A stretch of 64,000 nt of DNA from Blastococcus tunisiensis. GTDB taxonomy: Bacteria; Actinomycetota; Actinomycetes; Mycobacteriales; Geodermatophilaceae. A program made the translations under genes and the position numbers. Location of the stretch: positions 124,001-188,000 of the forward strand of contig NZ_FOND01000003.1 in the NCBI RefSeq assembly GCF_900112815.1, in the 5' to 3' direction. Shown in pieces: positions 17,107 through 27,071 of the stretch (positions within the stretch are counted from its first letter, which is position 1; each line of letters starts with the position of its first letter). A model generated the notes under the pieces. That model did not search any database, was not told the origin of the DNA, and was given only the letters and a program-made list of their open reading frames with translations.

Positions 17107-17921
17107 CGGGCCCGGGCGGCGTCTTCGGCCAGCGTCCGCAACCATCCGTCGGCGACGGAGGCGAAGTCGTCGACCTCCTCCATCGGGTAGTGACCGATCC
17201 CCTCGAGGACGAGGGTGCGGGCGCCCTGGATCTGGCTCCCGGTCCACGCGACCTGGTCGAGATCGAGCCAGAAGTCGTCGTCGCCGACGACGAGATAAGT
17301 CGGGCAGGTGATGTTCGCCAGTCCGGCCCGGATGTCGTGGCTGAACCATCCGATGAGGTCCGACGTCGTGATGATCGGGTCCTCGCGGCGGTGCATGGCC
17401 GCGATCATCTCGACGCGTTCCGCCGGAACGGTCCGGCCGCAGACGGCCAGGGTTCCGTAGTAGGTCCGGTCCGTGCGGCTGGGTGACGACGCGTCCTCCA
17501 TGCCACGGTCGAGCGCCGCGGCGCCGCCGGGCTTGGGGGCGTTCACCTCGGCGGCCATCGCGACCACGCCCGACAGCCGGTCGGAGATGCGCGTGGCGAT
17601 GTCCAGCGAGATCTTCCCGCCGATGGAGCAGCCCATGACGTACGGGCGGTCCAAGCCGAGTTCGTCGATCAGGTCGATGCACCACTCGGCGTAGCGCCCC
17701 AGGTCGCGCACCGGTCCGCCGACAGCCGGCTCCGACCGCCCGTGGCCGGGGAGGTCGGGGACGATCACCCGGTACCCGAGGGCCGCCAGGCCGGTCAGCG
17801 TGTGCCGCCACTGGACGCCGCTCTGGCCGGCGGTGTGGATGCAGAGGACGGCGGGGCCCTCGCCGGCGGCCTCCACGTAGGCGAGGCTGCCGCCCAGGTC
17901 GACGTACTGCGACTCGATCAC
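17103..17921 (-). CDS. Alpha/beta-fold hydrolase
   Basis: The 272 residues include the oxyanion segment LCIHTAGQSG, VPDLPGHGRS, the nucleophile elbow GCSIGG with Ser at about residue 98, the acid in VVGDDDFW and the His in GIGHYPMEE. The catalytic triad is complete. Relatives include C-C bond hydrolases of meta-cleavage pathways and esterases; which applies here is open. The GTG at 17921 overlaps the stop of the MaoC-SCP2 gene by four bases, so the two are coupled. Confidence 0.85.
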   Translation of the reverse strand: MIESQYVDLGGSLAYVEAAGEGPAVLCIHTAGQSGVQWRHTLTGLAALGYRVIVPDLPGHGRSEPAVGGPVRDLGRYAEWCIDLIDELGLDRPYVMGCSIGGKISLDIATRISDRLSGVVAMAAEVNAPKPGGAAALDRGMEDASSPSRTDRTYYGTLAVCGRTVPAERVEMIAAMHRREDPIITTSDLIGWFSHDIRAGLANITCPTYLVVGDDDFWLDLDQVAWTGSQIQGARTLVLEGIGHYPMEEVDDFASVADGWLRTLAEDAARAR

Positions 17922-18790
17922 ACCGGTGCTCCCGCCATCTCGCGTGCCGTCTCCCAGATGCGCATCAGGGCCTTGGTCAGCCGCAGGTAGTCGTAGCCGC
18001 TGCCGGTCAGGCTGAACTCGCCGCGCAGGGTCCGGGGGATGAAGTCGTTGCGCGGGCCGGTCATCAGCTGCGCCCACACCAGCTCGCTGGCCTGCACGGT
18101 GAACGTGGGGCCGAGCAGCGCCTTCGGCGCGGCCTCGAGGATCGCGCCCTTGTAGATCCGCAGGCTGGTGGGCACGGTGCCCGCCTGCAGCCCGATCGTG
18201 CCGTCGAACGAGCGCGTGGCGGCGACGAACTCCTCGTCCTGACCCAGCCGGGCGGCGAGGTCCTTGGTCCACCCGGGGCCGCAGAAGTCCAGCGCCGAGG
18301 GGTCGGACGAAGGGTCGGCCGAGGTGCGTGCCTGGACCATGAAGGCCGTCGTGCCCTCCTGGACGACGGTGCCGTCGTCTCGCTTGAGGAGCACGTGCCG
18401 GTTGATCACGCCCCGGTCGCGGGCGCTGGTGCGCCGGCACCGCGTGATGGTGATGTCGAAGATCAGCGTGTCGCCGACGAAGACTGGCTTGAGGTAGCGC
18501 CAGTTGGTGTCGAGCAGCCCGATCACCGTCGAGTCGACGATGTGCAGATCGTGCAGCGCGCCGAAGAACCGGGCCAGGCCGTAGGGCCCGTGCACGAGCC
18601 GCTGACCGAACTGGGTGCCGGCGGCGTAGTCGGCGTCGACGTGGATGGGGGCCTTGTCGCCGGAGACCTCCGCGAACTGCAGCAGGGCCCCCTCGGTGAC
18701 CTCGTGCGGAGGGCTCTGAAAGCTCTGGCCCACCCGGAAGTCCTCGAAGTACATGTCGTTCGCCTCGGCCGGGCCGGGGGTTGCCGCCAT
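17918..18790 (-). CDS. MaoC hydratase fused to an SCP2-like lipid-binding domain
   Basis: Residues 1-150 form a MaoC/hydratase-2 hotdog with the complete catalytic motif VSGDKAPIHVD (Asp45, His50). Residues from about 165 to 290 form a second domain whose layout fits an SCP2 sterol-carrier domain: a Trp near the start, a GTIGLQ strand, FTVQASELVWAQLMTG and GEFSLTGSGYDYLRLTKAL. Together this suggests an (R)-specific enoyl-CoA hydratase that carries its own binding domain for a bulky hydrophobic acyl-CoA. The ATG has GAGGAG upstream and is the first gene of the minus-strand operon under the operator at 18881. Confidence 0.82.
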   Translation of the reverse strand: MAATPGPAEANDMYFEDFRVGQSFQSPPHEVTEGALLQFAEVSGDKAPIHVDADYAAGTQFGQRLVHGPYGLARFFGALHDLHIVDSTVIGLLDTNWRYLKPVFVGDTLIFDITITRCRRTSARDRGVINRHVLLKRDDGTVVQEGTTAFMVQARTSADPSSDPSALDFCGPGWTKDLAARLGQDEEFVAATRSFDGTIGLQAGTVPTSLRIYKGAILEAAPKALLGPTFTVQASELVWAQLMTGPRNDFIPRTLRGEFSLTGSGYDYLRLTKALMRIWETAREMAGAPV

Positions 18791-18868
18791 GCTGTCTCCT
18801 CACCTGCCTGAGCCTTCGGAACGCGGTGCCCGGTCGAGTGCCGGTGGCGGTCCACGCCTCGTCGCCGC

Positions 18869-18898
18869 ACGCTAGCGCATTCGTCTGACATATGTCGC
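18869..18898 (-). promoter_or_regulatory. Promoter of the MaoC-SCP2 operon
   Basis: On the minus strand a GCGACA -35-like box (18898-18893) is separated by 18 bases from a TAGCGT -10 box (18874-18869). The GntR-type operator lies in the spacer. The 5' leader would be about 70 bases. Confidence 0.45.
18881..18896. promoter_or_regulatory. GntR/FadR-type operator, copy 3 (CGTCTGACATATGTC)
   Basis: The site has the GTCTGACAT core and also contains the overlapping perfect palindrome GACATATGTC. It lies between the divergent MaoC-SCP2 and azlC genes. Flanking bases GCACGCTAGCG resemble GCACGGTAGCG next to copy 4 at 28006. Confidence 0.55.
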
Positions 18899-18976
18899 CT
18901 CCCGTGGTAGAACAACCCGCAGTCGGCCTCCGCCCGGTGGTGGCGACCGGCGTACCGGCCCGGCACGAGGTCGTTC

Positions 18977-19684
18977 GTGCGGGCGAGGAGACGAGCCCGC
19001 GGGGGAGTGGTGCAACCAGCCCGGCCCCGTGCGGACGAGCCCTGGCGCCGTGGCGTCCGGGACTCCCTCCCGTTCGCCACCGCGTCGTTCGTGCTGTCCC
19101 TGTCCTTCGGCGTCGTGGCCGTGGAGTCCGGCTTCTCCCCGGTGGCCGCGGTGGTCATGTCGGCGGTGGTCTACGGCGGTGCCGGGCAGTTCGCGCTCGT
19201 GGGCATCCTGTCCGCGGGGGGCGCACTGGGCTCCGCGGTCGGGGCCGCTGCCCTGGTGAACGGCCGCTTCGTGCCGATGGGGTTCGCGCTCGGCCCCTCG
19301 CTGCGGGGTGGTCCGGTGCGCCGCGCGCTGGAGGGGCAGACCTCGATCGACGTGTCGTGGACCATGGCGGCCCGCGGCGACGGGACCTTCGACCGCACGT
19401 ACCTGTTCGGCCACAGCGCCGTCCAGTACGTGGCCTGGGTGGCCGGCACGCTGGCCGGTGTCCTGGTGCCCGGGATGGACGCCCGCGCGCTCGGGCTGGA
19501 CGTCATCTTCCCGGCCTTCTTCCTCGCCCTGCTGGTCAAGGAGGTGCGCAACGGCCGCCGGCTGGTCGTGGCGCTCCTCGCCGCCGCGATCGCGTTCGCT
19601 CTGGTGCCTGTCCTGCCGCCGGGTGCGCCGGTTCTGGTGGCCAGTGTCGCGGCTCTGGTCGGGCTCCGAGAGAACTGGAGGTAG
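18977..19684 (+). CDS. azlC: AzlC-family branched-chain amino acid/organic acid exporter, large subunit
   Basis: About 235 residues with several membrane segments (LPFATASFVLSLSFGVVAVE, AAVVMSAVVYGGAGQFALVG, LVVALLAAAIAFALVPVL) and the AzlC motifs GGAGQFA and LVNGRFVPMG. AzlC with AzlD exports branched-chain amino acids or analogues. GTG 18977 has CGAGG six bases upstream; GTG 19007 and 19010 are alternatives that shorten the Arg-rich N-terminus. Its place among the catabolic genes, opposite a regulated promoter, suggests efflux of a branched or toxic pathway acid. Confidence 0.82.
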   Translation: MRARRRARGGVVQPARPRADEPWRRGVRDSLPFATASFVLSLSFGVVAVESGFSPVAAVVMSAVVYGGAGQFALVGILSAGGALGSAVGAAALVNGRFVPMGFALGPSLRGGPVRRALEGQTSIDVSWTMAARGDGTFDRTYLFGHSAVQYVAWVAGTLAGVLVPGMDARALGLDVIFPAFFLALLVKEVRNGRRLVVALLAAAIAFALVPVLPPGAPVLVASVAALVGLRENWR

Positions 19685-19686
19685 GC

Positions 19687-20007
19687 ATGGACACCACGAC
19701 CGTGTGGCTGGCCATCGGCCTGTGCGCGCTGATCACCTTCGCCGAGCGGGCCGTTGGGCCGGTGGCGACCGGGGGGCGCGAGCTGCCGCCCGTCGTCACC
19801 CGCGTGGTCGTCCTGCTCGCCTCGGCGCTCCTGGCCGCGCTGGTGGTCACCCAGGCCTTCGCCGACGGGGATCGCTGGCACGTCGGCGCGGACACCGCCG
19901 GCGTCCTGGTGGCCGGCGTCCTGCTCTGGCGCCGGGTGCCCCTGCTGGTCGTCGTGCTGGTGGCCGCGGTCGTCACCGCGCTGCTGCGGCTGGCGGGTGT
20001 GCCGTGA
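19687..20007 (+). CDS. azlD: AzlD-family membrane protein, partner of AzlC
   Basis: A 106-residue membrane protein (VWLAIGLCALITFAERAVG, VVTRVVVLLASALLAALVV, AGVLLWRRVPLLVVVLVAAV) with the AzlD length and its position two bases after azlC. It is needed with AzlC for transport in known pairs. Confidence 0.8.
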   Translation: MDTTTVWLAIGLCALITFAERAVGPVATGGRELPPVVTRVVVLLASALLAALVVTQAFADGDRWHVGADTAGVLVAGVLLWRRVPLLVVVLVAAVVTALLRLAGVP

Positions 20008-20053
20008 TGCCGCTGAATTCGCGTACGGACCTACGCGTGGACGGGAGAACCGC

Positions 20054-21625
20054 ATGACCCGGGACGACGACTGGGAGCCCACGACGCTCCATGCCGTGCT
20101 GGACAGAGGGATCGCGACGTACGGGGCGTCGAACGTCGCGTTCAGCTACGTCGACGAGCAGCGCGATCTCACCCTGGGCGAGCTGCGCGCGGACGCGGAA
20201 CGGTGGGCGGTCGCGCTCGCCGCTGCCGGGGTGGACCACGGCGATCGCGTCGCCGTGCTGCTCCAGGGGCACTCGACGTGGCCCACCCTGCAGGTGGCCT
20301 GCAGCCGGCTCGGCGCCGTCCTGGTGGGGGTCAACACGCGGTACCGCAGCCATGAGATCGACCACCTCATGACCGTGATGCAGCCGAGCGTCGTGGTCTC
20401 AGGCCCCACGTGGCGGGACATCCCCTTCGTGCGGTTGATCGACGAATCCGTGCAGCGCCTGCTGCCCGACGGCCGACTGGCAGCGGCGCCGGTGCGCGTG
20501 ACCATCGGTGCCGACGGCGAGGGGGCCTTCGTGCCCGCGGAGGAGTTCCTCGCCGGTGCCGCCGGCCAGGCCCTCGCTGAGCGCGAGGTGACGCCCGACG
20601 ACATCGCGCTCATCCAGTTCACGTCGGGCTCGACGGGGGCGCCCAAGGGGGTGCGGCTGAGCCACGACGCCGTTCTCCGCCCCGCCCACCAGACGATCCG
20701 GGCGATGAACTGGACACTGGACGACGTCGTCTACAGCGCCCTGCCCTTCTACCACGTGGGCGGATCGGTCTTCACCGGTCCGGTGGCCGTCCTCTCCGGG
20801 GCGCGGATGGTCGTCCCGGACACGTTCGGCGCGCGCGAAGCGGTCGAGCACAACGTGACCTGGCGGTGCAACGGTCACCAGGGCCACGCCGCGATGTACA
20901 CGATGTTCCTGGACGCCGCCCGCGAGGCGGGAGCGTTGTCCGACCTGCGCATCGAGAAGGCGTGGGCGGTGGCGCCGCCGTCGGTGCTGCGCCGGATCGC
21001 CGCCGAGCTGCGGACCGACGGCGTGGTGTCCCTGTACGGCATGAGCGAGCATCCGCTGTCGACCATCTGCGGGCTCGACGAGCCGCTCGCCAAGCGCTTC
21101 GAGACCGTGGGGCGGCCCGCGCCGGACGTCGAGCTGCGCATCGACGCCGACGGCCCCGACGGGGTCGGGGAGATCCAGCTGCGCGGCCCGGCGGTGATGA
21201 GCGGCTACCACGAGGACGAGGCGGCCACGCGGGATGCCTTCACGCCCGACGGATGGCTGCACACCGGCGACCTCGGCACGTGGGACCCCGACGGCTACGT
21301 CGTCTTCGCCGGCCGTCTCAAGGACATGCTCAAGCCCGGTGGCGAGAACGTGTCCGCCCAGGAGGTCGAGGAGTTCCTGATGCTCCACCCGGGGGTGGTG
21401 AACGTGGCCGTCTTCGGCGTGCCGGACGACCGCCTGGGGGAGGCGCCGGTCGCCGTGGTGCAGGCCCGCTCCGACGCGGACCTGACCCAGGAGGACCTGC
21501 TGGAGTTCTGCCGCGACCGGATCGCGGGGTTCAAGACGCCGAAGCGGATCCACCTGGTGCCGGAGCTCCCGCTGCTGCCCAACGGGAAGCTCGACAAGGT
21601 GTCCCTCCGGTCGGAGTTCTCCTAG
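20054..21625 (+). CDS. AMP-forming acyl-CoA synthetase
   Basis: ATP-dependent activation of a carboxylic acid to its CoA thioester. The 523 residues have the P-loop FTSGSTGAPKGV near residue 190, LYGMSEH (A5), DGWLHTGDLGTWDPDGYV (A7), GRLKDMLKPGGENVSAQEVE (A8) and the A10 Lys in LLPNGKLDK. All adenylation motifs are present. It starts 46 bases after azlD and precedes a MaoC hydratase and an MFS transporter, so transport, activation and first metabolism are grouped. The substrate is not evident. Confidence 0.9.
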   Translation: MTRDDDWEPTTLHAVLDRGIATYGASNVAFSYVDEQRDLTLGELRADAERWAVALAAAGVDHGDRVAVLLQGHSTWPTLQVACSRLGAVLVGVNTRYRSHEIDHLMTVMQPSVVVSGPTWRDIPFVRLIDESVQRLLPDGRLAAAPVRVTIGADGEGAFVPAEEFLAGAAGQALAEREVTPDDIALIQFTSGSTGAPKGVRLSHDAVLRPAHQTIRAMNWTLDDVVYSALPFYHVGGSVFTGPVAVLSGARMVVPDTFGAREAVEHNVTWRCNGHQGHAAMYTMFLDAAREAGALSDLRIEKAWAVAPPSVLRRIAAELRTDGVVSLYGMSEHPLSTICGLDEPLAKRFETVGRPAPDVELRIDADGPDGVGEIQLRGPAVMSGYHEDEAATRDAFTPDGWLHTGDLGTWDPDGYVVFAGRLKDMLKPGGENVSAQEVEEFLMLHPGVVNVAVFGVPDDRLGEAPVAVVQARSDADLTQEDLLEFCRDRIAGFKTPKRIHLVPELPLLPNGKLDKVSLRSEFS

Positions 21626-21631
21626 TTCCGT

Positions 21632-21648
21632 CGGGCCGTACCGGCCCG
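21632..21648. terminator. Hairpin after the acyl-CoA synthetase gene
   Basis: CGGGCCG-TAC-CGGCCCG is a perfect 7-bp stem with a three-base loop directly after the stop codon. There is no T run, so partial termination or 3'-end protection is as likely as full termination. Confidence 0.4.
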
Positions 21649-21694
21649 TGCGTTCGTACGCATTCATCCCACCGAACGAGAGCGAGTCCTGAAG

Positions 21695-22153
21695 ATGCGC
21701 GTGTTCACCGGCCCCGACGACCTGCTGGCCAGCATCGGCACCGAGATCGGGGTGAGCGACTGGCTGACCATCGAGCAGGACCGGATCGATCTGTTCGCCG
21801 AGGCCACCGGCGACCACCAGTGGATCCACGTGGACGTCGAGCGGGCGAAGGCCGAGAGCCCTTTCGGCGCTCCGATCGCGCACGGCTACCTGACCCTGTC
21901 GCTGCTGGTGCCACTCCAGAAGCTGGTGTTTCGCGTCGAGGGCGTGCGGATGGGCGTCAACTACGGCCTGAACAAGGCGCGCTTCCCCTCCCCGGTGCCG
22001 GTCGGCAGCCGGCTGCGCGACCGGATGGAGCTCGTCGATTGCGTGCCGGTCGAGGGTGGCGGTGTCCAGGTGACGTTCCGGCACACGGTCGAACGGGACG
22101 GCGCCCCGAAGCCGGCGCTCGTCGCGGAGAGCATCGTCCGCTACTACTTCTGA
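21695..22153 (+). CDS. MaoC-family (R)-specific enoyl-CoA hydratase
   Basis: A 152-residue single hotdog with the intact active-site motif ATGDHQWIHVD (Asp and His conserved), then PIAHGYLTLSLLVPL and VNYGLNKARFPSPVPVGSRLR, the typical NodN/MaoC pattern seen in CoA ester hydratases. It is probably co-transcribed with the MFS gene 25 bases downstream. Confidence 0.87.
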   Translation: MRVFTGPDDLLASIGTEIGVSDWLTIEQDRIDLFAEATGDHQWIHVDVERAKAESPFGAPIAHGYLTLSLLVPLQKLVFRVEGVRMGVNYGLNKARFPSPVPVGSRLRDRMELVDCVPVEGGGVQVTFRHTVERDGAPKPALVAESIVRYYF

Positions 22154-22178
22154 ACCGCACCGGGCACGAGCGGCTCCG

Positions 22179-23417
22179 GTGAGCGGGCACCAGGGGGACG
22201 GCGGGCCGCGCAACTCGTTCGCGCTCCTGCTGGACAGCGCGGTGGGGCCGTTGTTCGTGGCCAAGCTGCTGGGCAACTCCGGTATCTGGATCCAGAACAT
22301 CGCGGGCGCCAGCCTGATCTACGAGATCACCGGGTCGGTCTTCCTCGTCGGCCTGATCAGCTTGGCCCAGTTCGCCCCGCAGGTGCTCTTCTCCCCGCTC
22401 AGCGGGGCGATGGCCGACCGTGGCGACACGCGACGGCAGCTGGTGCTGGGACGGTCGTTCTGCTTTCTCGGGGGAGCGGTCCTCGCCGGTTGGATCTGGG
22501 CCACGGGTGATCTCGAGGCCGTTCCCGCCTGGCTGGTGATGGCGGCGGCGTCCCTCGTCGGCATCGGGTACACGATCGGCAGCCCGGCCCTGCAGGCGCT
22601 GATGCCGACGCTCGTGCGCCCGGGGGAGATGGGCCGCGTCGTAGCGCTGGACAACCTGACGTTCGCGGTCGGCCGTGCCGTCGGTCCGGCCGTCGGCGGG
22701 GTGCTCGCTGCCACCGCCGGCTACGCCGTGGCCTTCGCGGTGGCTGCGGCGGCACAACTGGTCTTCGTCGTCGTCGTGGCGACGGTCAGGATCCCGGGCG
22801 CCGTCCGGGTGGAGGGCGCTAGCTACTCGGTCCGCGACGGGCTGCGCTACGTGCGGACCGATCCGGTCGTCGCACTGGTCATCGCCGGCGTGGCGGCCGT
22901 GGGGGTGGGGGCCGATCCGGCGATCACGCTGGCGCCCGCTCTGTCGGATTCCCTGGGCGGCGGGCCCGGGCTCGTCGGATCGTTCGCCTCCGCCTTCGGC
23001 GTCGGTGCGATCGTCGGCTTCTTCCTGCAGGTGGGACTGCTCCGGTTCCTGGACTACGCCCGGCTGGCGCCGCTCGGACTGGTGCTCCTCGCCGGAGGCT
23101 CGGCCGCGCTCCCGTTCGCCACCGATGCCAGGGCGGCCGTCGCGGCGTTCGGAGTGGGGGGCGTGGGGATGACCCTGGCGCTGACCGGCTTCACGACGTT
23201 GCTCTACGACCGGGTTCCGCGCCAGTACCTCGGCCGGATCATGGCGCTGTGGATGGTCGGGTTCGTCGGGTCCCGGCCGCTGGCGGCAGCCCTCGGCGGC
23301 GGCCTGGCGGATCTGTTCTCGGCGGACGTGGCGCTGGCGGGGACCGCGGTCGTGGTGCTGGTGGTCGCGTTCGTCACCCGGCCGGCGGTGCTGCGACGTC
23401 CGGTACCGGGCCGGTGA
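22179..23417 (+). CDS. MFS transporter
   Basis: A 412-residue integral membrane protein with about 12 hydrophobic segments, for example SLVGIGYTIGSPALQALMPT and ALAGTAVVVLVVAFV, and a short basic loop PLSGAMADRGDTRRQ matching the MFS loop 2-3 motif. It resembles the enterobactin exporter-like/DHA3 group. Position suggests uptake or export of the cluster's substrate or product. The GTG start follows the MaoC gene by 25 bases. Confidence 0.83.
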   Translation: MSGHQGDGGPRNSFALLLDSAVGPLFVAKLLGNSGIWIQNIAGASLIYEITGSVFLVGLISLAQFAPQVLFSPLSGAMADRGDTRRQLVLGRSFCFLGGAVLAGWIWATGDLEAVPAWLVMAAASLVGIGYTIGSPALQALMPTLVRPGEMGRVVALDNLTFAVGRAVGPAVGGVLAATAGYAVAFAVAAAAQLVFVVVVATVRIPGAVRVEGASYSVRDGLRYVRTDPVVALVIAGVAAVGVGADPAITLAPALSDSLGGGPGLVGSFASAFGVGAIVGFFLQVGLLRFLDYARLAPLGLVLLAGGSAALPFATDARAAVAAFGVGGVGMTLALTGFTTLLYDRVPRQYLGRIMALWMVGFVGSRPLAAALGGGLADLFSADVALAGTAVVVLVVAFVTRPAVLRRPVPGR

Positions 23418-23431
23418 CGGAGACCGGAGGG

Positions 23432-24097
23432 TCAGCGCCGCCGAGTCGGTCCGAGCCGGCGGACGGCGATGTTCTCGGTGCCCAGCCGGTGCTCGTCGCT
23501 GGTCCGGACCAGCTCCCGGGCGTCCCTGTTCCGGACGGCCTGGATGATCTGCTCGTGCCCGACCACGATGTCGTGGGACGACTGGATCTCGTGCAGGTAC
23601 AGGGACCGGTAGAAGCTGGACATGTACCAGAGCCGCGAGACCTCCTCGCGGATCAGCTTCAGCGGCGAGTACTCGAACAGCGCGAAGTGGAACCGGCTGT
23701 TCAGCTCCTGGAACCGGTCCTGTTCCTCGTCGGGGTCGGTCTGCCGCAGCTCGCCGTTGAGCCGGACGAGTTTGGGGACGTCGACCTCGGCCAGGTCGAT
23801 CGAACGCAGGATCTCGGTCTCGAGCAACCGGCGCATGAGGTAGATCTCGGACAGGTCGTCGCTGCTGAAGCGGGACACCCGGTAGCCGGTGTTCGGCTTG
23901 TAGTCCAGGACCCCCTCGGCGGCGAGGGTGGAGAGCGCCTCGCGCAGCGGGATCCGGCTGACGTTCAGCTGCTCGGCCAGCTCCGACTGGTGCACCTTCT
24001 CGCCCGGGAGCAGCGCCCCGGAGAGGATCAGTTTCCGGATCGCGCCGAGGCACCGGAGAACGCTGGTCTCCGCACCGGCGACGTCGTGCTGGAACAC
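23432..24097 (-). CDS. GntR-family transcription regulator, FadR/FCD subfamily
   Basis: A 221-residue protein: winged helix (IRKLILSGALLPGEKVHQSE, LAEQLNVSRIPLREALSTLA) plus an FCD domain (LNSRFHFALFEYS, VVGHEQIIQAVRNRD, SDEHRLG). The GTG at 24097 has AGGAG seven bases upstream and gives normal FCD-regulator length; a further upstream ATG at 24151 would read through the promoter. A TATACT -10 box lies at 24139-24134 and a GTCTGAC-type operator at 24162, so autoregulation is likely. With its own operator next to it, this is the stronger candidate for the regulon's repressor. Confidence 0.88.
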   Translation of the reverse strand: MFQHDVAGAETSVLRCLGAIRKLILSGALLPGEKVHQSELAEQLNVSRIPLREALSTLAAEGVLDYKPNTGYRVSRFSSDDLSEIYLMRRLLETEILRSIDLAEVDVPKLVRLNGELRQTDPDEEQDRFQELNSRFHFALFEYSPLKLIREEVSRLWYMSSFYRSLYLHEIQSSHDIVVGHEQIIQAVRNRDARELVRTSDEHRLGTENIAVRRLGPTRRR

Positions 24098-24133
24098 CGA
24101 GGATCTCCTGCCTGCCTGCCGGTTCGAGCCGAA

Positions 24134-24139
24134 CAGTAT
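24134..24139 (-). promoter_or_regulatory. -10 box TATACT of the GntR gene
   Basis: On the minus strand TATACT is an excellent -10 match, about 37 bases from the chosen GTG start. It lies within the near-palindrome GTATAC, which could be a further operator half. Confidence 0.5.
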
Positions 24140-24161
24140 ACAAAGTTGCATGTTCTGCTTA

Positions 24162-24172
24162 TGGTCAGACAG
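24162..24172. promoter_or_regulatory. GntR/FadR-type operator, copy 5 (TGGTCAGACAG)
   Basis: Read on the minus strand it is CTGTCTGACCA, sharing the GTCTGAC core with the other four sites and resembling the E. coli FadR half-sites. It lies between the divergent GntR gene and the crotonase operon. Confidence 0.5.
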
Positions 24173-24176
24173 AAGG

Positions 24177-24203
24177 GCTGCCACCCACGGAGGTGGCGGC
24201 AGC
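24177..24203 (+). other. Hairpin in the 5' leader of the crotonase operon
   Basis: GCTGCCACC-CACGGA-GGTGGCGGCAGC can fold into a stem with one three-base bulge. It lies 100 bases before the start codon. Any role in attenuation or mRNA stability is speculative. Confidence 0.3.
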
Positions 24204-24305
24204 CGGAGGCGTTCGCCGGGGCCCCAGTCCCCGCCCGCGGCAGCTGCACCGGCTCGCACGGGAACCGTGCGCGGACCAGACCGCCGCAGGGAGGATGGCA
24301 GGGCG

Positions 24306-25114
24306 ATGGGTGCCGAGGAGTACGGCGAGCGGTTCTCGGAGGGCCCGGTGCTGGCGTCCTGCGACGCGGGCGGGATCCTGCGGATGACCCTCAACCAGCC
24401 GGCCCGCAAGAACGCCATGAGCCTCGAGGCGTGGGAGGCGATGTTCGACGTCCTCCGGCTGGCCGAGTACGACCCTGACGTCCGGGTGCTGGTGATCACG
24501 GGGGCCGGCGGCGACTTCTGCGCCGGCGCGGACATCTCGTCGGCGGCGGCGGGTCACCCGCTGAGCCGCATCCAGCACATCGCGAAGACGCCGATCCTGC
24601 TGCACGACTTCCCGAAGCCGGTCCTGGCGCAGGTCGAGGGCGTCGCCGTGGGCGCCGGCTGGAACATCGCGCTGGCGTGCGACCTGGTGGTGGCCTCCAC
24701 CACGGCGCGGTTCGCGCAGCTGTTCGTCAAGCGCGGGCTGTCGGTGGACTGGGGCGGCTCGTGGCTGCTGCCGCGAATGGTCGGGCTGCAGCAGGCCAAG
24801 AGGCTGACCATGCTCGGCGACTTCGTCTCCCCGCAGGAGGCCGAGCAGCTCGGCCTGGTCACCTGGGTGAAGAGCCCCGAGGAGATCGGCCCGTTCGTCG
24901 ACGAGCTGGCCGCGCGGCTGGCGGCCGCCCCGCCGATCGCCCTGTCGCAGAGCAAGTCACTGATCGACCAGGGGACGATGTCGTCCTTCACCGACGCGCT
25001 GGCCAACGAGGCACGGGCTCAGGCCGTCAACCACGCCACCGCCGACGCCGCGATCGCGCGGCAGGCATTCGCCGCGAAGAGCGAACCGGAGTTCACCGGG
25101 AAGTGGGCAGTTCG

Positions 25115-25118
<4 letters not shown>
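24306..25118 (+). CDS. Crotonase-family enoyl-CoA isomerase/hydratase (PaaG-like active site)
   Basis: A 270-residue crotonase with FCAGADISS for the oxyanion hole and GVAVGAGWNIALACDL. The two Glu residues of classical hydratases are absent. Instead RGLSVDWGGSWLLPRMVG carries an Asp in the position used by PaaG-type and dienoyl/enoyl-CoA isomerases, so isomerisation is more likely than hydration. ATG 24306 is used; an out-of-frame ATG lies 11 bases upstream. It overlaps the next crotonase gene by four bases and follows the divergent GntR promoter. Confidence 0.87.
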
Positions 25119-27003
<1,885 letters not shown>

Positions 27004-27017
27004 GGTGGTCGAGACGC

Positions 27018-27057
27018 CGAAAGGGGCGCGGACCTGTCCGGTCCTCGCCGCCTTTCG
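27018..27057. terminator. Bidirectional terminator hairpin
   Basis: CGAAAGG-GGCGC-GGACC pairs with GGTCC-TCGCCG-CCTTTCG around a short loop, between the convergent flavoprotein and SDR genes. The A-rich and T-rich arms let it work in both directions. Confidence 0.6.
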
Positions 27058-27071
27058 TCGTGCGGCGCCGA

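Noticed and set aside
14965-17190. A 741-codon plus-strand frame opposite the LLM and MBL genes
   Set aside because: Its composition (QRRPEAGEQDGHPE-like runs) is that of an antisense shadow; the minus-strand genes have clear catalytic motifs.
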